64,000 bases of DNA from Antedon bifida (taxonomy: Eukaryota; Echinodermata; Crinoidea; Comatulida; Antedonidae). Where the stretch lies: the NCBI GenBank assembly GCA_963402885.1, contig OY727094.1, positions 19,346,501 through 19,410,500 on the forward strand. Reading direction: 5' to 3'. A program made the translations under genes and the position numbers. The stretch's first letter is position 1. Each line of letters starts with the position of its first letter. Below the pieces are notes generated by a model. It made no database searches. It worked only from the letters and a program-made list of their open reading frames with translations, and had not been told where the DNA came from. Positions 33,025-46,400 of the stretch are shown here, in pieces.

Positions 33025-34177
33025 AGAGCCATATATAGAGAGAGTTACGACATTGGATTATAGTCACGTGATATACAGATCAATTTGTGTCAAACTTGTC
33101 TCCGTTAATGCATGTAAAGTATAGGAGCAAGAAAATACTTTAAACTTTTTCTTATATTTAAAAAAATGTAATTGCACATTTTACGGTGAAATATCGATGT
33201 GCACAGCGTACATAAGTACTTGCGGCAAAGAATATTACGCGCGCGTGCGCTAGTACATTATAAAGTTCGATTGATTGATTTTGGAACGAAACATCCCATA
33301 ATTAATAACAATTATGTAATATTTTCAATTCATAATGCATGCTTTGATGACTAAATAAAATAATAAAGTGTCGTGGATATATTTGTTAATATATTGAATA
33401 GGGTATGAACAATATTAAAATAATAAAGGCAAATTATTACAAATGAAATGATGAACGAGTCTCTGAAAGTCTGTGTCAAAAACACACAGAGAGCCATATA
33501 CTGTATAAAAAGAGGGGTGAATTTGTGTGTTTGTATTGGTTCATGCTTTGATGTATCCTGACTTGCATGTAGGCCCTAGCATTTATTCTTTTGTTATTAT
33601 AGACACAATATATATATGTTACCAAATTAATACCATTAATAAAATTAATTACTAAAATAAAAAAGGAATATAAGCATTATTTCATAGACAAAAAAATCTA
33701 AAAATAATGCATGAACTATAGGAAAACGCTATCAGAGCCATATATAGAGAGAGTTACGACTTCGAATGGATTAGAAGCCATGTTTGTGTCCAACTATTCC
33801 TATGTAGCGTATGGAGTTGAGTCTTTTGTTTTGAAAATGTATAACGTTCAAAAGGCTTTAATTATCGAATTTAATATCAAAACAATCAATTTGTTTAAAG
33901 GTTTTTGTTAAAATAATAAAAAAATTATAAAGTTACTGCGAACATGATTTTTTTTTTTATTTATTTATATTCTTTGCCGTAAGTACTTCTGTACGCTGTG
34001 CACATCGATATTTCACCGTAAAATGTGCAATTACATTTTTTTAAATATAAGAAAAAGTTTAAAGTATTTTCTTGCTCCTATACTTTACATGCATTAACCA
34101 AGACAAGTTTGACACAAATTGATCTGCATATCACGTGACTATAATCCAATGTCGTAACTCTTTATATATATGGCTCT
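33025..34177. mobile_element. 1.15 kb non-autonomous element with about 215-bp TIRs
   Basis: The left end AGAGCCATATATAGAGAGAG and the inner part up to about 33240 (TATCGATGTGCACAGCGTAC) pair with 33968-34177, which ends ATATATATGGCTCT. The arms are more than 90% alike by eye. An extra copy of the left end lies at 33728 (AGAGCCATATATAGAGAGAG). No transposase. It ends about 145 bases before the ALG3 start codon. Confidence 0.85.
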
Positions 34178-34322
34178 GGTCTGTATACATCCGCCCTTAT
34201 GAGGGCGGGCATCACTATCTGTTACAAATTTCTCATGCACAAATCGCGGAATACTCATTCTTGTGATATATATGCTTTACTTTGGCTAGGCCTAGGCCTA
34301 GGTTTAAAAAGTTTGTTTACAA
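34178..34322 (+). promoter_or_regulatory. ALG3 upstream region, partly repeat-derived
   Basis: From 34178 to about 34263 the sequence is an inverted copy of the GAATGAGTAATCCGCG repeat seen at 21655-21716 and 23418-23487. After it come TGATATATATGCTTTAC and an AGGCCTAGG tract, then the ATG. The transcription start must lie in or beyond this repeat unless the 5' UTR has another exon. No TATA or initiator can be assigned with confidence. Confidence 0.4.
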
Positions 34323-34461
34323 ATGGCAATTTCATTAATTCGACGAATATTCCAAGCACGTACCCAGTTGTTCTTTGATTCACAATTCATCTGGCTCATT
34401 GGCCTTGCGTTAATTGTTGCAGAACTAGTATTAAACGTGTGGGTTATACAAAATATAAAAT
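34323..34461 (+). CDS. ALG3: ALG3 exon 1
   Basis: 46 codons plus one base, from [16 protein letters not shown] to NVWVIQNIK. It includes the first membrane segment ([16 protein letters not shown]). Start chosen as the first ATG, in the context ACAAATGGC; the human protein has a longer cytosolic N-terminus. Donor T|GTATGT. Confidence 0.93.
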
Positions 34462-37400
34462 GTATGTTTACTAAGGCCTAGGCCTATGTGATTGTGTGTA
34501 GGTTTGTAAGGATGCTAGTCAAGTCGCCCCATCGCAAAGTCGCCCCATACAAGGTCGCCCCATTGCAAAGTCGCCCCAAAACAAAGTCGAGCTGACACAG
34601 TTGCACCAACGCAAAGTCGCCCCAACACAAAGTCGCACCAACGCAAAGTCGCCCCATCGCAAAGTCGCCCCATCGCAAAGTCGCCCCATCGCAAAGTCGC
34701 CCCATCGCAAAGTCGCCCCAAAACGTTAACATAGTTTACAAGAGCTGATGTAATGAAATGTAGATATGAATTTGTATACAAATTAAGCCCATCGGATGTT
34801 GTGATGTTATCATATGGCCAGTTGAAGCTAAAAAGTAGTTTTTAAATTTCTTTAGTCAAAGTTATACAAATTTCAAAGCGTGCTCACTGCACTTCTACGT
34901 GCCAAACTTTCTTCCAATTGTTATATGTTATTGCTCAATTCATTATCTTTCGATATTGTTATCCACAAGTTTATTTTGATAATGTCATCATACTAAAATT
35001 TAGAACATATTTTCACCAATGCTACACTGTATATAGATATACATACAGTATATACTGTACATAATGTATATGGCATATAATAGGCACAACTCAGCACTAT
35101 AAGCGTAATAGGATGGAATACATCAACATTTTCCGATTGTATGTTAACATACGTGCATGTTTAAAAAATTATAAAAATGATCACCTATAATTCGTCAAAG
35201 TGACGAATTCAATTCTAGTTTTATGCTAGTTTTGTATTTATTACTATTTCAAGCCCGTAGCCAGGGGAGTTCGTAGGGTTCAAATGAACCTACCTTTTCA
35301 TGAAGTGCCTTTTCAAACTAGACTAGGCATAGTATTTTCCTGGGCCAAGAAACTCTTATATATATGTACTTGTCACTGGATGTGAGAGGTTATGTAACAA
35401 AGTTCTTTTTGCATGTGACCATCTGATTCAACAAGGCTCTGTTATACGCCGGGCTGTTTGCATTGTATTTGCCAGGGGAAGGGTGGTGGGCGAACATTAA
35501 TCACATACGTTTGATAATAAATATTAAAAAGGGTAAAGGTAATCCCCATAATGGAGAGGGAAGTGCCCTTTTTTGGGAAAAAAGAACCCCCTGTAAAAAT
35601 CCTGGCTACAGGCTTGTTTGGTCAGCTTTACCCAACTACTGTACAAACATATACTATGTATTGTAACCTTTTTTTAAACGTTTTCACATTCTTACAGATA
35701 CTGAAATTGATTGGGAGGCTTACATGCAAGAGGTAGAGGGAGTCATAAATGGAACATATGATTATATGCAGCTTAAAGGAGGCACAGGTCCACTTGTGTA
35801 TGTTAATCTTTCATTGGTTATCCGCACTTGGCGGATAACCACTTGTTAATGTTATTGTCAGGATTTTTTTGTTGCGGATAACCCTTGTGATTGTCACGGT
35901 CTTTTTTCTCATCTTCTTTATTAGTTATCCACTTAGTAGCGGATAACTCCTTGTCACTGTTTCTGTATTATGCTTCTTTCCTTTGTCATTTTTGTGCATC
36001 GCATTTCTCTAAAACATTAAACAGAACATATCGTAACTTTGTCAAAATATCGACATTTACATGAAGTTGTGCACCTCCTATTTGTGAATGACGTCAGATT
36101 TTATGAATTTCAATGATTGATCATAGGATAAAAAATAAAAATAATTTTTTATTGACACTTGGTGAAAGGTTAATTCTTATCAAAATCTACTTTTTGTGCA
36201 CTAAAAGAATGCGCACGCGCATTTAAAATTTTAAAAATTCTAATCAACTTTCTACGGGATTTATGACATTTTGCGCATGTCAAAAATTCCAGTGCATGTT
36301 ATTTTCTTTTGAATTGTGATTTTCCAGCCATCATTTCAAATTAAAATGACGTCATACAAACATGTTGATTTAGACCATTTGCGTGCCTTTTAGTTGAAAA
36401 AGTTACAAAATATTGTCAAAATTATGCATATTTTTAATCTATTATAGCTCCTCAGGATCAACGGTGACCCCCAATTTTTAGTTATCCGCTATGAGCGGAT
36501 AACTCCTTGTAATTGTATGAAATCATCTTTTTTTTCTGTATCTTTGCCTCTCGGATGTTGTGACATCACGAATGTAAAATATAGGATTTGTCTCTTTCGT
36601 TATTGCTCATCACATTCATTAGAGCGCATCGCTTATCCGTATTCCATTTCCCTCGATATTTTAATATTGTCTATGTCAATCAACTATCTTTCGCATGAGT
36701 TAAAAATATTTTAATTTTTATGACGTCATAATGTCTAAAAATTTAAATAACGTGAACCACTTATTTTCATCTTTACAGTAAATTTCAATCTGTTATGTAG
36801 CTCGTCAGAATAAAAAGAGATAATCATTATTAAAACGTTTTCTGGGAGCTATTGGTTTGTAGATGTAGAATTCATGTAAACATTTAAAAGAGCGCGCATT
36901 TATATTTTACATATTCAAATTTCTTCTACACGTTAATATGTTGTTGCTGAGATAATTTCCTTCCGAAATTGCTATCTTCGTGTTTTATTTTGATACCGTC
37001 ACCATGTTAAAAAGTGGAATAAATGGCGGGTCTCGTAATTTCACCTATTCTACACTGTATGTATACTGTATGTATACAGATTATACTGTGTATACTGTAT
37101 ATAGTATATGACACAAAATAGACAGAATTCAGCACTAACAACATATTATATTCCTCAGTTCATAATGCCATAATCTTTTTCTGTGTGCAAAATTCCAACG
37201 TATGACATGCACATGGCGTTTATTGTGTGGATAACTAACTCATCAAAGTGACAAGTTCATGTCTTATTCTTCTTTCTTTCCACAAATTTGATTGCACGTA
37301 TATCTATCATTCTTGTCAACATAAGATTGTATTTAACTTTGTCAAAATATTGACCTTAAACTTTGTTATATGACATTAGAGCTGCGCAGCACAAGTTACG

Positions 37401-40400
37401 CGCAATTTTATGAAATTTTATGGTTGACTTTTATTTATCATTGATATTTCATTAAACCAGAAGTAAAGTTACTGACCTTTGATCTAATAAATATTATGGT
37501 AGGGATTAAAAAATGGGTGTATACATATTATTATCATTTGAATATTTAATTTCTAATTCACACATTTAGTTTTTATAATTATATACTTTATTATAGTGTA
37601 AGTAAGCACATTTATCTATGTAAACAACTTTGTGGACAATAGTAAATGTTACAGCAGAAATTCATTGCACTGTATCCTTCTGTATTCTATTTTTCCTCCC
37701 ATCGACTTCACTAAAATGATGTAGTCCAATTGATTTTTCCTGCAGTTTTCCTGGAATGTTTAATTACTATACTTTTTACATTTTTCTTGAGTGAGAAAGG
37801 AGTCAAGGAGTGAGGATGGTTGGTACTTCAAATTTTGTACCTTTTATGCTTTTTTTTTGCTTTCCTATAAATTTATCATGAATTGCAAATTCCATTTTAT
37901 TTCCTAATGCATCATTTCATTTTCAGAGGTTACATTGAACTGCTGTCAGTGTCAGCCATACATTATTACATGGTCATAGATGACAATTTGAGTGCTTGGT
38001 TTAGTTGCTTGGTTAGACATTCCTTGGTTTTGCTTCTTCGATGTTTCGAGATATGAGAAGAAATCTTCCAATAACATTGACTGCCATTTTGTAGGCATAT
38101 CGTCAAGCTAAGGAACTAATTTAAGGCGTAAGATTAAATGAAGTGACCAAGAGGTGTTTGATGTTTACAGCATTTTATGATTTTATCTCCTTCAAGCTAC
38201 TAAATGTTTTTATTTATTTATTTATTTATTCAAGATTCAACAGTGTAAAGAAAAACACCAAAACAGGATTGCCATAAAATATACATTTGATTTACATAAA
38301 AAAGAACAAACAGATTTATATATCATTAAAAATGACATTAAAAGCAGAAGTATTACAACTAAAAATATCGATGTAAGGAAACATTTGAACTAAACTATTA
38401 TATGAATGAGCAACCCGACAAAAAATACCGTTTTTACATACATTAACACGAGAAAACTGCACTTTTAAAAGATTATTAATACAAAGTTTATGCACAGGGA
38501 CACGAAAATGAAATTGAGAGACAAATTTACAATCAAACTTTGAATTTAGGCATTTAAGAAAAATCATGTCAGTTCGTGTGCGTCTAGTACTTGGCAAGAA
38601 TTTACTGGTGTTGAGAGAACCAGCTGCTGGGCCGAGGAACTTGTTATGTTTCATACACGTTAAAGACACTAACAACAATACACAAGTATAATAGACACGA
38701 CTCAGTCAGGTGTGGATTCCAAGTGAACGAGGCATTTATTAACAACAGCCTATTATACTATTCTACCCATAATATCAATGCACGTAGACCAATCACCCAT
38801 GTCTTAATACACGACATTTCTCCCTTTTTAATTTGGGAACCTACTGTATTTTCACATTTTATATATTTTTTTTGTTACAGATTTTCAATACATTTTATTA
38901 AAACTAACAATACACCAAAATATTTACGCAGAACTTATACACTGGATAGTCGAATAGACCAATGAAAGTTAGTTATTATATATGTACAACCGATCAGAAT
39001 ACTACAGTAAATACTGCAAAGATGACTGTCTATAAAGTTATGTTTTAAAATGACAAAGTAAAGTCAATCATGCTGCTTATCCAAACACTACTACAAAAAC
39101 ATTATCATTCAATATTTTAACCGATCTGGCGCTTTGCGCATTCTGGTTGACCTTCTTAACACACTTGGTTCAGTAGCAACATTACTTTTGACATTATCAT
39201 TTACACAATTTTCTTTAGTCTGTTCAGTAACATTACTTTTGACATTATCACTTATACAATTTTCTTTAGTCTTTCTACTCAAAATTTCTTCTACTCTCTT
39301 ATCTACATATTCCGTATCCATATCCTCCCCTTCTTTATTTTCCAAATCTACATTTACACCTCTATCTTTAATTTGATCAACATGTCTTTTCCAAACCATT
39401 TTATTTCCAACATCAATTTTATAGTTTAGAGGACCCTCCTGGTTTACAACAACACCAGGGACCCACTTAGTTTGTCCTATATAATTTCGCACATAAACCA
39501 AATCGTTTATTTCGTATAAACGCAACTTTCGATCTCGTTTATGCATGGCTTTGTGTAAACTATTTCTCACAGAATCATTAACATTGGGTCGAAGGATATC
39601 TAATCTAGTTCTATAGAACGGTTAAAAAACAACTTTGCAGGCGTCTCTTTAGTCAAAGAGTGTTCTGCATTTCTATAAGAAAGCAAAAACCTGTCTAATT
39701 TAGTTTGCGGATCACCTAAATCATTTCGAGCAGCCCTTAATCCTTGTTTTAACGATTGAACAAAACGCTCTGCTTGTCCATTCGTACTAGGATGATAAGG
39801 TGCAGATAATTTGTGACTAATACCATTCATAGCCATAAAACTCTTAAATTCCCCAGACGTAAACTGTGGTCCATTATCAAACACTAGAACTTGGGGCAAA
39901 CCATTTCTACTAAACAAAGTCCTTAATACCCCAATAGTTTTCTGTGAAGTTGTCGATTGCATAATAAAAACCTCAGGCCATTTTGAAAAAGCGTCCACCA
40001 CAATAAGATATGTAAGACCCTCGAATGGACCCGCGAAATCTACATGAACACGTTCACAAGGGTTAGAAACAGGTAACCAAGGATGCATAGGCGCGATGGT
40101 AGGATTATTTTGTATACGCTGACATGAGTCGCACTTTTTCGCAGTTTCCTCAATTTGCGCATCTAACAACGGCCACCAGAAATGAGACCGCGCTAACCCT
40201 TTCATTTTAACAACCCCAATATGGCCTACATGCAATTCCTCTAAAATCTGTTGTCGCAATTTTGGTGGAATTATTACCCGGACACCCCATAACAAACAAC
40301 CCCCTTCAATAGTCAGTTCGTTTCGTCTGTTAAAATAAGGTTTCAAACTCTCATCGCTTTGGGGCCAACTTCCATCCATAAGATAACGCATTACTGTAGA

Positions 40401-43400
40401 TAATATTACATCTTTACGGGTATTATTTCTTATTTCGGCGCTAGTTACCGGAAGAATCTTACTAGAACCAATATGCGCAACCGAAATTTCGCTATGACGT
40501 GGGGAACCCTCAACCGGTAATCGGGATAAACAATCGGCGTTCGCATTCGCTTGACTGTTCCTAAATTTAATATTATAATCAAACCCAGACAAATAAAGAG
40601 CCCATCGCTGGATTCGCTCAGCAGCCAAAACTGTAACCCTTTCTTCGGACCAAATATAGTAGTTAGGGGCTTATTGTCGGTTATCAAAATAAACTTTCGG
40701 CCATAGATATAGGAATAAAACTTCTCTTTCTAGTTGCGGATAATTTCTTTCGGTCTTATTTAATGCACGAGATGCAAATTTAATAGGCCTTTCTTTCCCA
40801 TTTACAATGTGGGATAAAACAGCACCTACCCCCTCACCTGAAGCATCCGTAGCTACTGTTAAAGGCAAATTGGGATCATAGTGAACCAAAAACCCAGAAT
40901 GTCTTAGCATTTCCTTTGATTTCACCCATGCATTTCTAGCCAATTCTGTCCACTTAAATTCTTTACCCTTTTCTAACATGCCAAAAACCAATCGATTTTG
41001 CTGAAACAAGCCCTTTTCAGTAATAATTGTGAGTACCTTTTTAGACTCATCGGACAACTCCATCTGATTGTAGGCTTGTGCCAGATCTAATTTGGTAAAG
41101 GTTTCACCACCCGCAAGATTAGACAGAATGTCGTCAACATTAATGTTAGGTGGGGCAACAGATTGTAGCACTGGATTAATTGTTGGCTTATAATTTCCAC
41201 ATAATCTAACAGACCCATCCTTTTTCCGAACGGTTACTATACCACTGGCCCACTGACTATGTGTCACTGGTGTCAGAACCCCAATGTTGACCAATCTATC
41301 TAACTCATTATCAACGTCAGACCTTAAGGCATAGGGAACCCGGTATGCTTTACTAATAATTGGCTTGGCATCTCCCTTAAGTAAAACATCAGCTTTAATA
41401 TGCTTTAAAAGTCCCAGTTCCCCCTTAAACAGACCCTCATGCTTATCCAAGAGTTGTTTAAGAGCATCCTTACATTCCAATTTATTGACATAATTAGTGT
41501 GAAAACATTCTTGCCAATTTAACTTAATAACATTTAACCAGTCTCGCCCTAAAAGAGAATGTTTAGTATTAGCAACAACATACATGGATAAATAATGACA
41601 TTGTGATTCATATACCACTTTAACACTGATTTTACCAAGGGGTTTTACAATCTCCCCCGTAAAACTAGTAAATGTTCGAGAACTCTCTTGCAAACGTTTA
41701 TACTTAAAATGTTCTTTATAAGCCTGTTCAGATTACTGCAGAACCAGTTCAATTCAAACTGAAAGTTCCGGTCATCCACATTCATATTAACACAAATAGC
41801 ATCTGATGATTTAGTTGTTGTAAAAATAGGCAAAGGTAATGTAGTTTCAATATCACTATCGCTGTCATCCATCTCTACCGTACGTACACCTTGTGACCTT
41901 TTGTAGCACACACGACTGATATGTCCAACTTTTTGACACACGTTACACTTCTTGTTTTTAAACCAACAATTTTGTTGATCATGTGATTTTCTTCCACACC
42001 GGTTACACATCTTACGTTCTTTATTCCCCTTTTTATGTTTATTGTTATTATTATTTCTACGCTCGCTGCTTCCATGTTTACCACCACTAGAGTATGTACC
42101 AATTGTATACACCTCTGTATTTATAGCAGACTCTCTGGGATACTTGGACTCATCCTTAGCACTTTCTCTCGCTAAAGCAACTTCTACTGCTTCATTAAAA
42201 CTCAACTCAGCCGCACCTGCCTTTTCCATTAATTTCAATGACGTATTTTGGTCCCTCATCCCGCTTATGAATCTATCACGTAGTTGCTCGTCCAGCTTCT
42301 CGCCAAACTTGCAATTCAAACTTAAATGTTTCAAAGCAACTATGTATTCAGAAGTCTTTTCATCGGGACGTTGATTACGCTGAATAAACTTATGCCTTTC
42401 GGCAATGGTAATTATCGGCTTAATTCATCATATGGAATATCTTTGGGCGCCTTTGGGCTAACCAAGTCCCTCAAAATACCGTAGTACTTACGACCTATCG
42501 CGTTCAGGAAAATGGCTACCACTCTAGCACCAACAGTACCACCTGTATCCGGCTGTCTCCGTAGGCCTAGTCCAATCGCCTCCACATAAATTTCAAACTG
42601 CTCCAAATAACAGTCAAAATTCTCGGCTTCATTATACTGCTCAAACATCGGCATATAATGGTCTTTAACGGCCATCCTCGTCGCCAAATGTTATGTTTCG
42701 TACACGTTAAAGACACTAACAACAGTACACAGGTATAATAGACACGACTCAGTCAGGTGTGGATTCCAAGCGAACGAGGCATTTATTAACAACAGCCTAT
42801 TATACTATTCTACCCATAATATCAATGCGCGTAGACCAATCACCCATGTCTTAATACACGACAGAACTTTATGAATTTGGCATGAATTTGGGATATTGAG
42901 TTGTAGATAACAGAACAGAAGTCCAAGGACGGAGTAATTAATGAGGTATAAAGGGCAAGTTTAGCTGGAGGTGAAAGATATTTGCAATGTCACCATATCA
43001 GCACGAGCAGGTGGTTCGCTTTTTTAGCGATAGTATCCACGTGAGTAGAAAAAGTTAATTTTTCATCCATGTGAACGCCAAGATCCCGGTGCACCCTTTC
43101 CAACGAATCACAGTTAATTTTGTATTCGTAAGCGACAAGATTTTCTTTCTTTTTTAAAGAAAATGTTAAAACTTTACATTTCTCAGGCTTCAGGGACAGT
43201 TTCCAGACGGTGGTCCATTCGAATAGACGATCTATGTCTCCCTGAAGCGCACGCGAGTCATCTGGGGTTTTTATAATCTTTTAGATCTTGAGGTCGTCCG
43301 CGAACGCAAGGCACTGGGAATGTAAGAAAAGGCGGGGAATTTCGTATTAATATATACATTGAAAAGGATAGAGGATGGAGCCCTGGGGAACTCCAGAGAG

Positions 43401-46400
43401 GACGTGGAGGAGATTTTATTCAAAAACCACTCTCTGGAGTCTCCCATACAAGTAACTCTTGAACCAAGCATGAAGATTACCACAGACTCCAAATTGCTTG
43501 AGTTTGAGAAGAAGAAGATTATGGGGTATTCTATCGAAAGCTTTAGTGAAATCTGTGTAAATAATATTGCATTGATGTCTATGCTCTATGGCTTCATATA
43601 AGGTAGACATAAGCGTGGCCAAATTGGTCTCACACGATCTACCGGACATGAAGCCATGTTGTTCAGTAGCGATATGGGGGGAAACATGGTTCAGGAGTTG
43701 CTTGTGGACAATGCGTTCGAAAACTTTTGATATAGTGGGGAGTAATGAGATGGATCTGTAATTAGTAACTTTAAGTCTTGAATTTGCTTTGTGTATGGGG
43801 ACAACGTTGGCGGTTTTCCATCTTTCAGGGAAAACACCAGTTTGGATAGAGAGACGAAATATGCGCGTGATTGGAAAGGATAAGGAGGTAGAACAGAACT
43901 TAAGGATTTGGTTGCTAATAGGGTCATTACCCGCCGCCTTGCGCACGTCGAGCGACCTCAAGATCTGGTCAACTTCATCTTCCCGAATAATGATGTTCAA
44001 GACATCAGCGTTTACCTCCGGGAGACATCGATACACCGCAGGTTCAGTGTCCCTGGAGTTTGAGAAATTAGAAACAAAAAAATTATTAAACATACTAGCT
44101 TTGGCTTGCAGCATCACTGCAGCCTCATTAGCATGATTGGTAATGGTAGAAACAGTGGATTTTAAGACTCTTTTGTTTTTTAACCATGACCAAAAAATGA
44201 CAATGAAGTTAGATAAGACTTATACTTTCATTAATGTTTTAAAGTTTCGTCGGGCAACACAGAAGTTTTGCCTGCTAATAATGGAAGGAAATTTCTTCCA
44301 GATATTGTGAAAATGCTGCTTGTCGTTAAAAGCAGTTACTAATTCTCTATCAAACCAGGGTGGTCTTTTCTTTTTAACTTTCACAACTGGAACAAGGTCT
44401 CTAATAGTAGCATATACAATATCGTAAAATATATCAAGCTTATCGTTTACATCGAATAGGACTTCCCAAGGGACCCTTTTAAAAGTTTCGTTAAGTTCTT
44501 CAAAGTTTGCTTTTTTATAATTAAATTGATATCTAGTAAAATTATTAGCAAAAGCAATGTTATCGTCAAACTTGAGCATGAAAGAGATTGAGAGAGAGAG
44601 AAAGAGAATTTTTATCTCGTATACCAAATCGTTGTTGTTACTCAAGACTAAATCCATAATTTTATTGTTATTAAGTTGCATTGTGTGAGGTTAAGTCCAT
44701 CGAGAACAGAGTCCGTAAATAGTTCAGATATGGAGTTAGCTTTGATCCAGTAACGAACGTCGTTACTTTCGAGGATGGTTTGTGATTAAATATCGTATTC
44801 CTCACTGAATGAACATTATAAATGTTTTTCTGTAGAAACAGAAATAAAAGTAGGATGATTAAACCCGCATATGTTTTCTGCAAGGCAGGCATATTGGTTG
44901 AGTCCAAATCCGTTGTATTTCTAAGGTGAGTAGTGTGTAGTATGTTCTTGGAATCTTTGGAATGTCTGACGACACAACAGCGGGTGTTTCAGAAGCCCAG
45001 AATTTAACGTGCAACGCTAGTGTTTTAAAGTAACAGAAAAATACAGAAAAACTCACGAAACAGTCAAATTACAGTCAAATTAACCACAGCACAGTCTTAA
45101 ACAGATCATAAACATCAAAATTTGTAGTTAGACCAGATTCAGCTCAGTCGAAAACAAGGAAAAATAGTGAAGTACAGAGCTCGAACAAAACACATCCGTG
45201 CTCGACCACAGTTCGTACAGGATATGTTTTAGTTTCATTTTCTTTTCAGGGAGTCCTGTTGCTCCTCCTTTTTTATCCTCTTTTTAAGATATATTTCTTG
45301 ACTTCTTTTGAAGTTATTACTATTAAAGACTTTTTGTTATGAATGTATTTTGGAGGATTTGTGTGAGTGAGTTTGATGGGATATCCAGTTTGATTCTCTC
45401 ATCTTGAGTATAGCCAACAAGACCACCAACCCATTTTAACTGTTTTCCTTCTGTTCTAGAGCCTGATCCAGGAAAAGAGCACTATTTAAATACAGATTGT
45501 TTTCTTTACATTCAAATTAATTACATTCTTTTATTCTCTGTTATTGGGTCATTTACAGTACATCAAGCCAAGCTGGTTCATTTGTGTTAACAAATCTGCA
45601 AGATATGCTTCTAATAATATGTGTTTTAATTACCATCTAACCTCACTCTGGCTACTTTTAGCCAGAAATCTTCAATTAATATGTTTATAGAGGTTCAAAG
45701 TGGCAATATTCTGCATTTTAAATCTTAGATTATGTAGTTTCAGTATTTGTAAAAATCTCAAATTTGAACATTCTGACTTACAGTATGTCTGATTTCCCTT
45801 ACATATGCCACATATTTGAAAATATGTGAGTTTAGAAGAGACAACGGAATGTATAACATAATTATCCTAGTGGAGGTTGTTCGAGTCCCACATTACTCAA
45901 GTATTAATTATGTATTCTTAGTAAAAGTACAAATTACGTCAGAGTAGGGCAAAAACATCTGACCAATATTTATCCTCCGCACCCCCCAGCCCTCCTATAA
46001 ATCTGGAAAAAAATTTATTATGTTAATGTTTTTGTTATTATATGTATATTGACCCTTATCAATAGTAAAGAAAAATAGCATTTCCGGTTACATTTAGTCA
46101 AAATGGTCTATTACAACGAATATAAATATATATATTCCCAGTCAGTACCAATACCAATATCTTGTCATTTTGAACTTGGGCCCATGGTTATGGGATTGTG
46201 AAAATTTGTTACCTAGCATTTTTGGTATCCTAGCACCATAATAAAGTAAAATCAAGTGAAATCTCACTTTGGGCATTAAAATCCTACGGAACCCCTATTT
46301 TCATACATTCAGGAACCTGACTATATGCTTTATGACACAAAATTGGTACAATTCAGCACTGTGAACATATTTAAATTCATGACATAGGATGGCATAATAT

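Larger units (their letters stand above)
38642..42863 (-). mobile_element. Gypsy/Ty3-type LTR retrotransposon fossil, inserted in a LINE
   Basis: A 4.2 kb element bounded by two 175-bp direct repeats that start TG and end CA, with a 5-bp target duplication GAACT on each side. It lies in minus orientation. Parts in order from the high-coordinate end: gag-like region with two CCHC-type zinc knuckles, a short protease-like stretch, reverse transcriptase, RNase H, integrase with an HHCC zinc-binding head and a D,D,E-type core, and a C-terminal tail. The order RT-RNase H-integrase is that of Gypsy/Ty3. It looks broken, with about three or four interruptions, though some frame changes between gag and pol may be natural for the family. 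The LTRs differ at about 5 of 175 positions, so it is fairly young. No envelope gene is seen. Confidence 0.92.

Noticed and set aside
34484-34781. Minus-strand open frames rich in [16 protein letters not shown] repeats
   Set aside because: They are the 16-bp minisatellite in ALG3 intron 1 read in several frames; three overlapping frames stay open because the repeat lacks stop codons.
43359-44136. Plus-strand open frames across the LINE
   Set aside because: Antisense shadows of the LINE reverse transcriptase frame.
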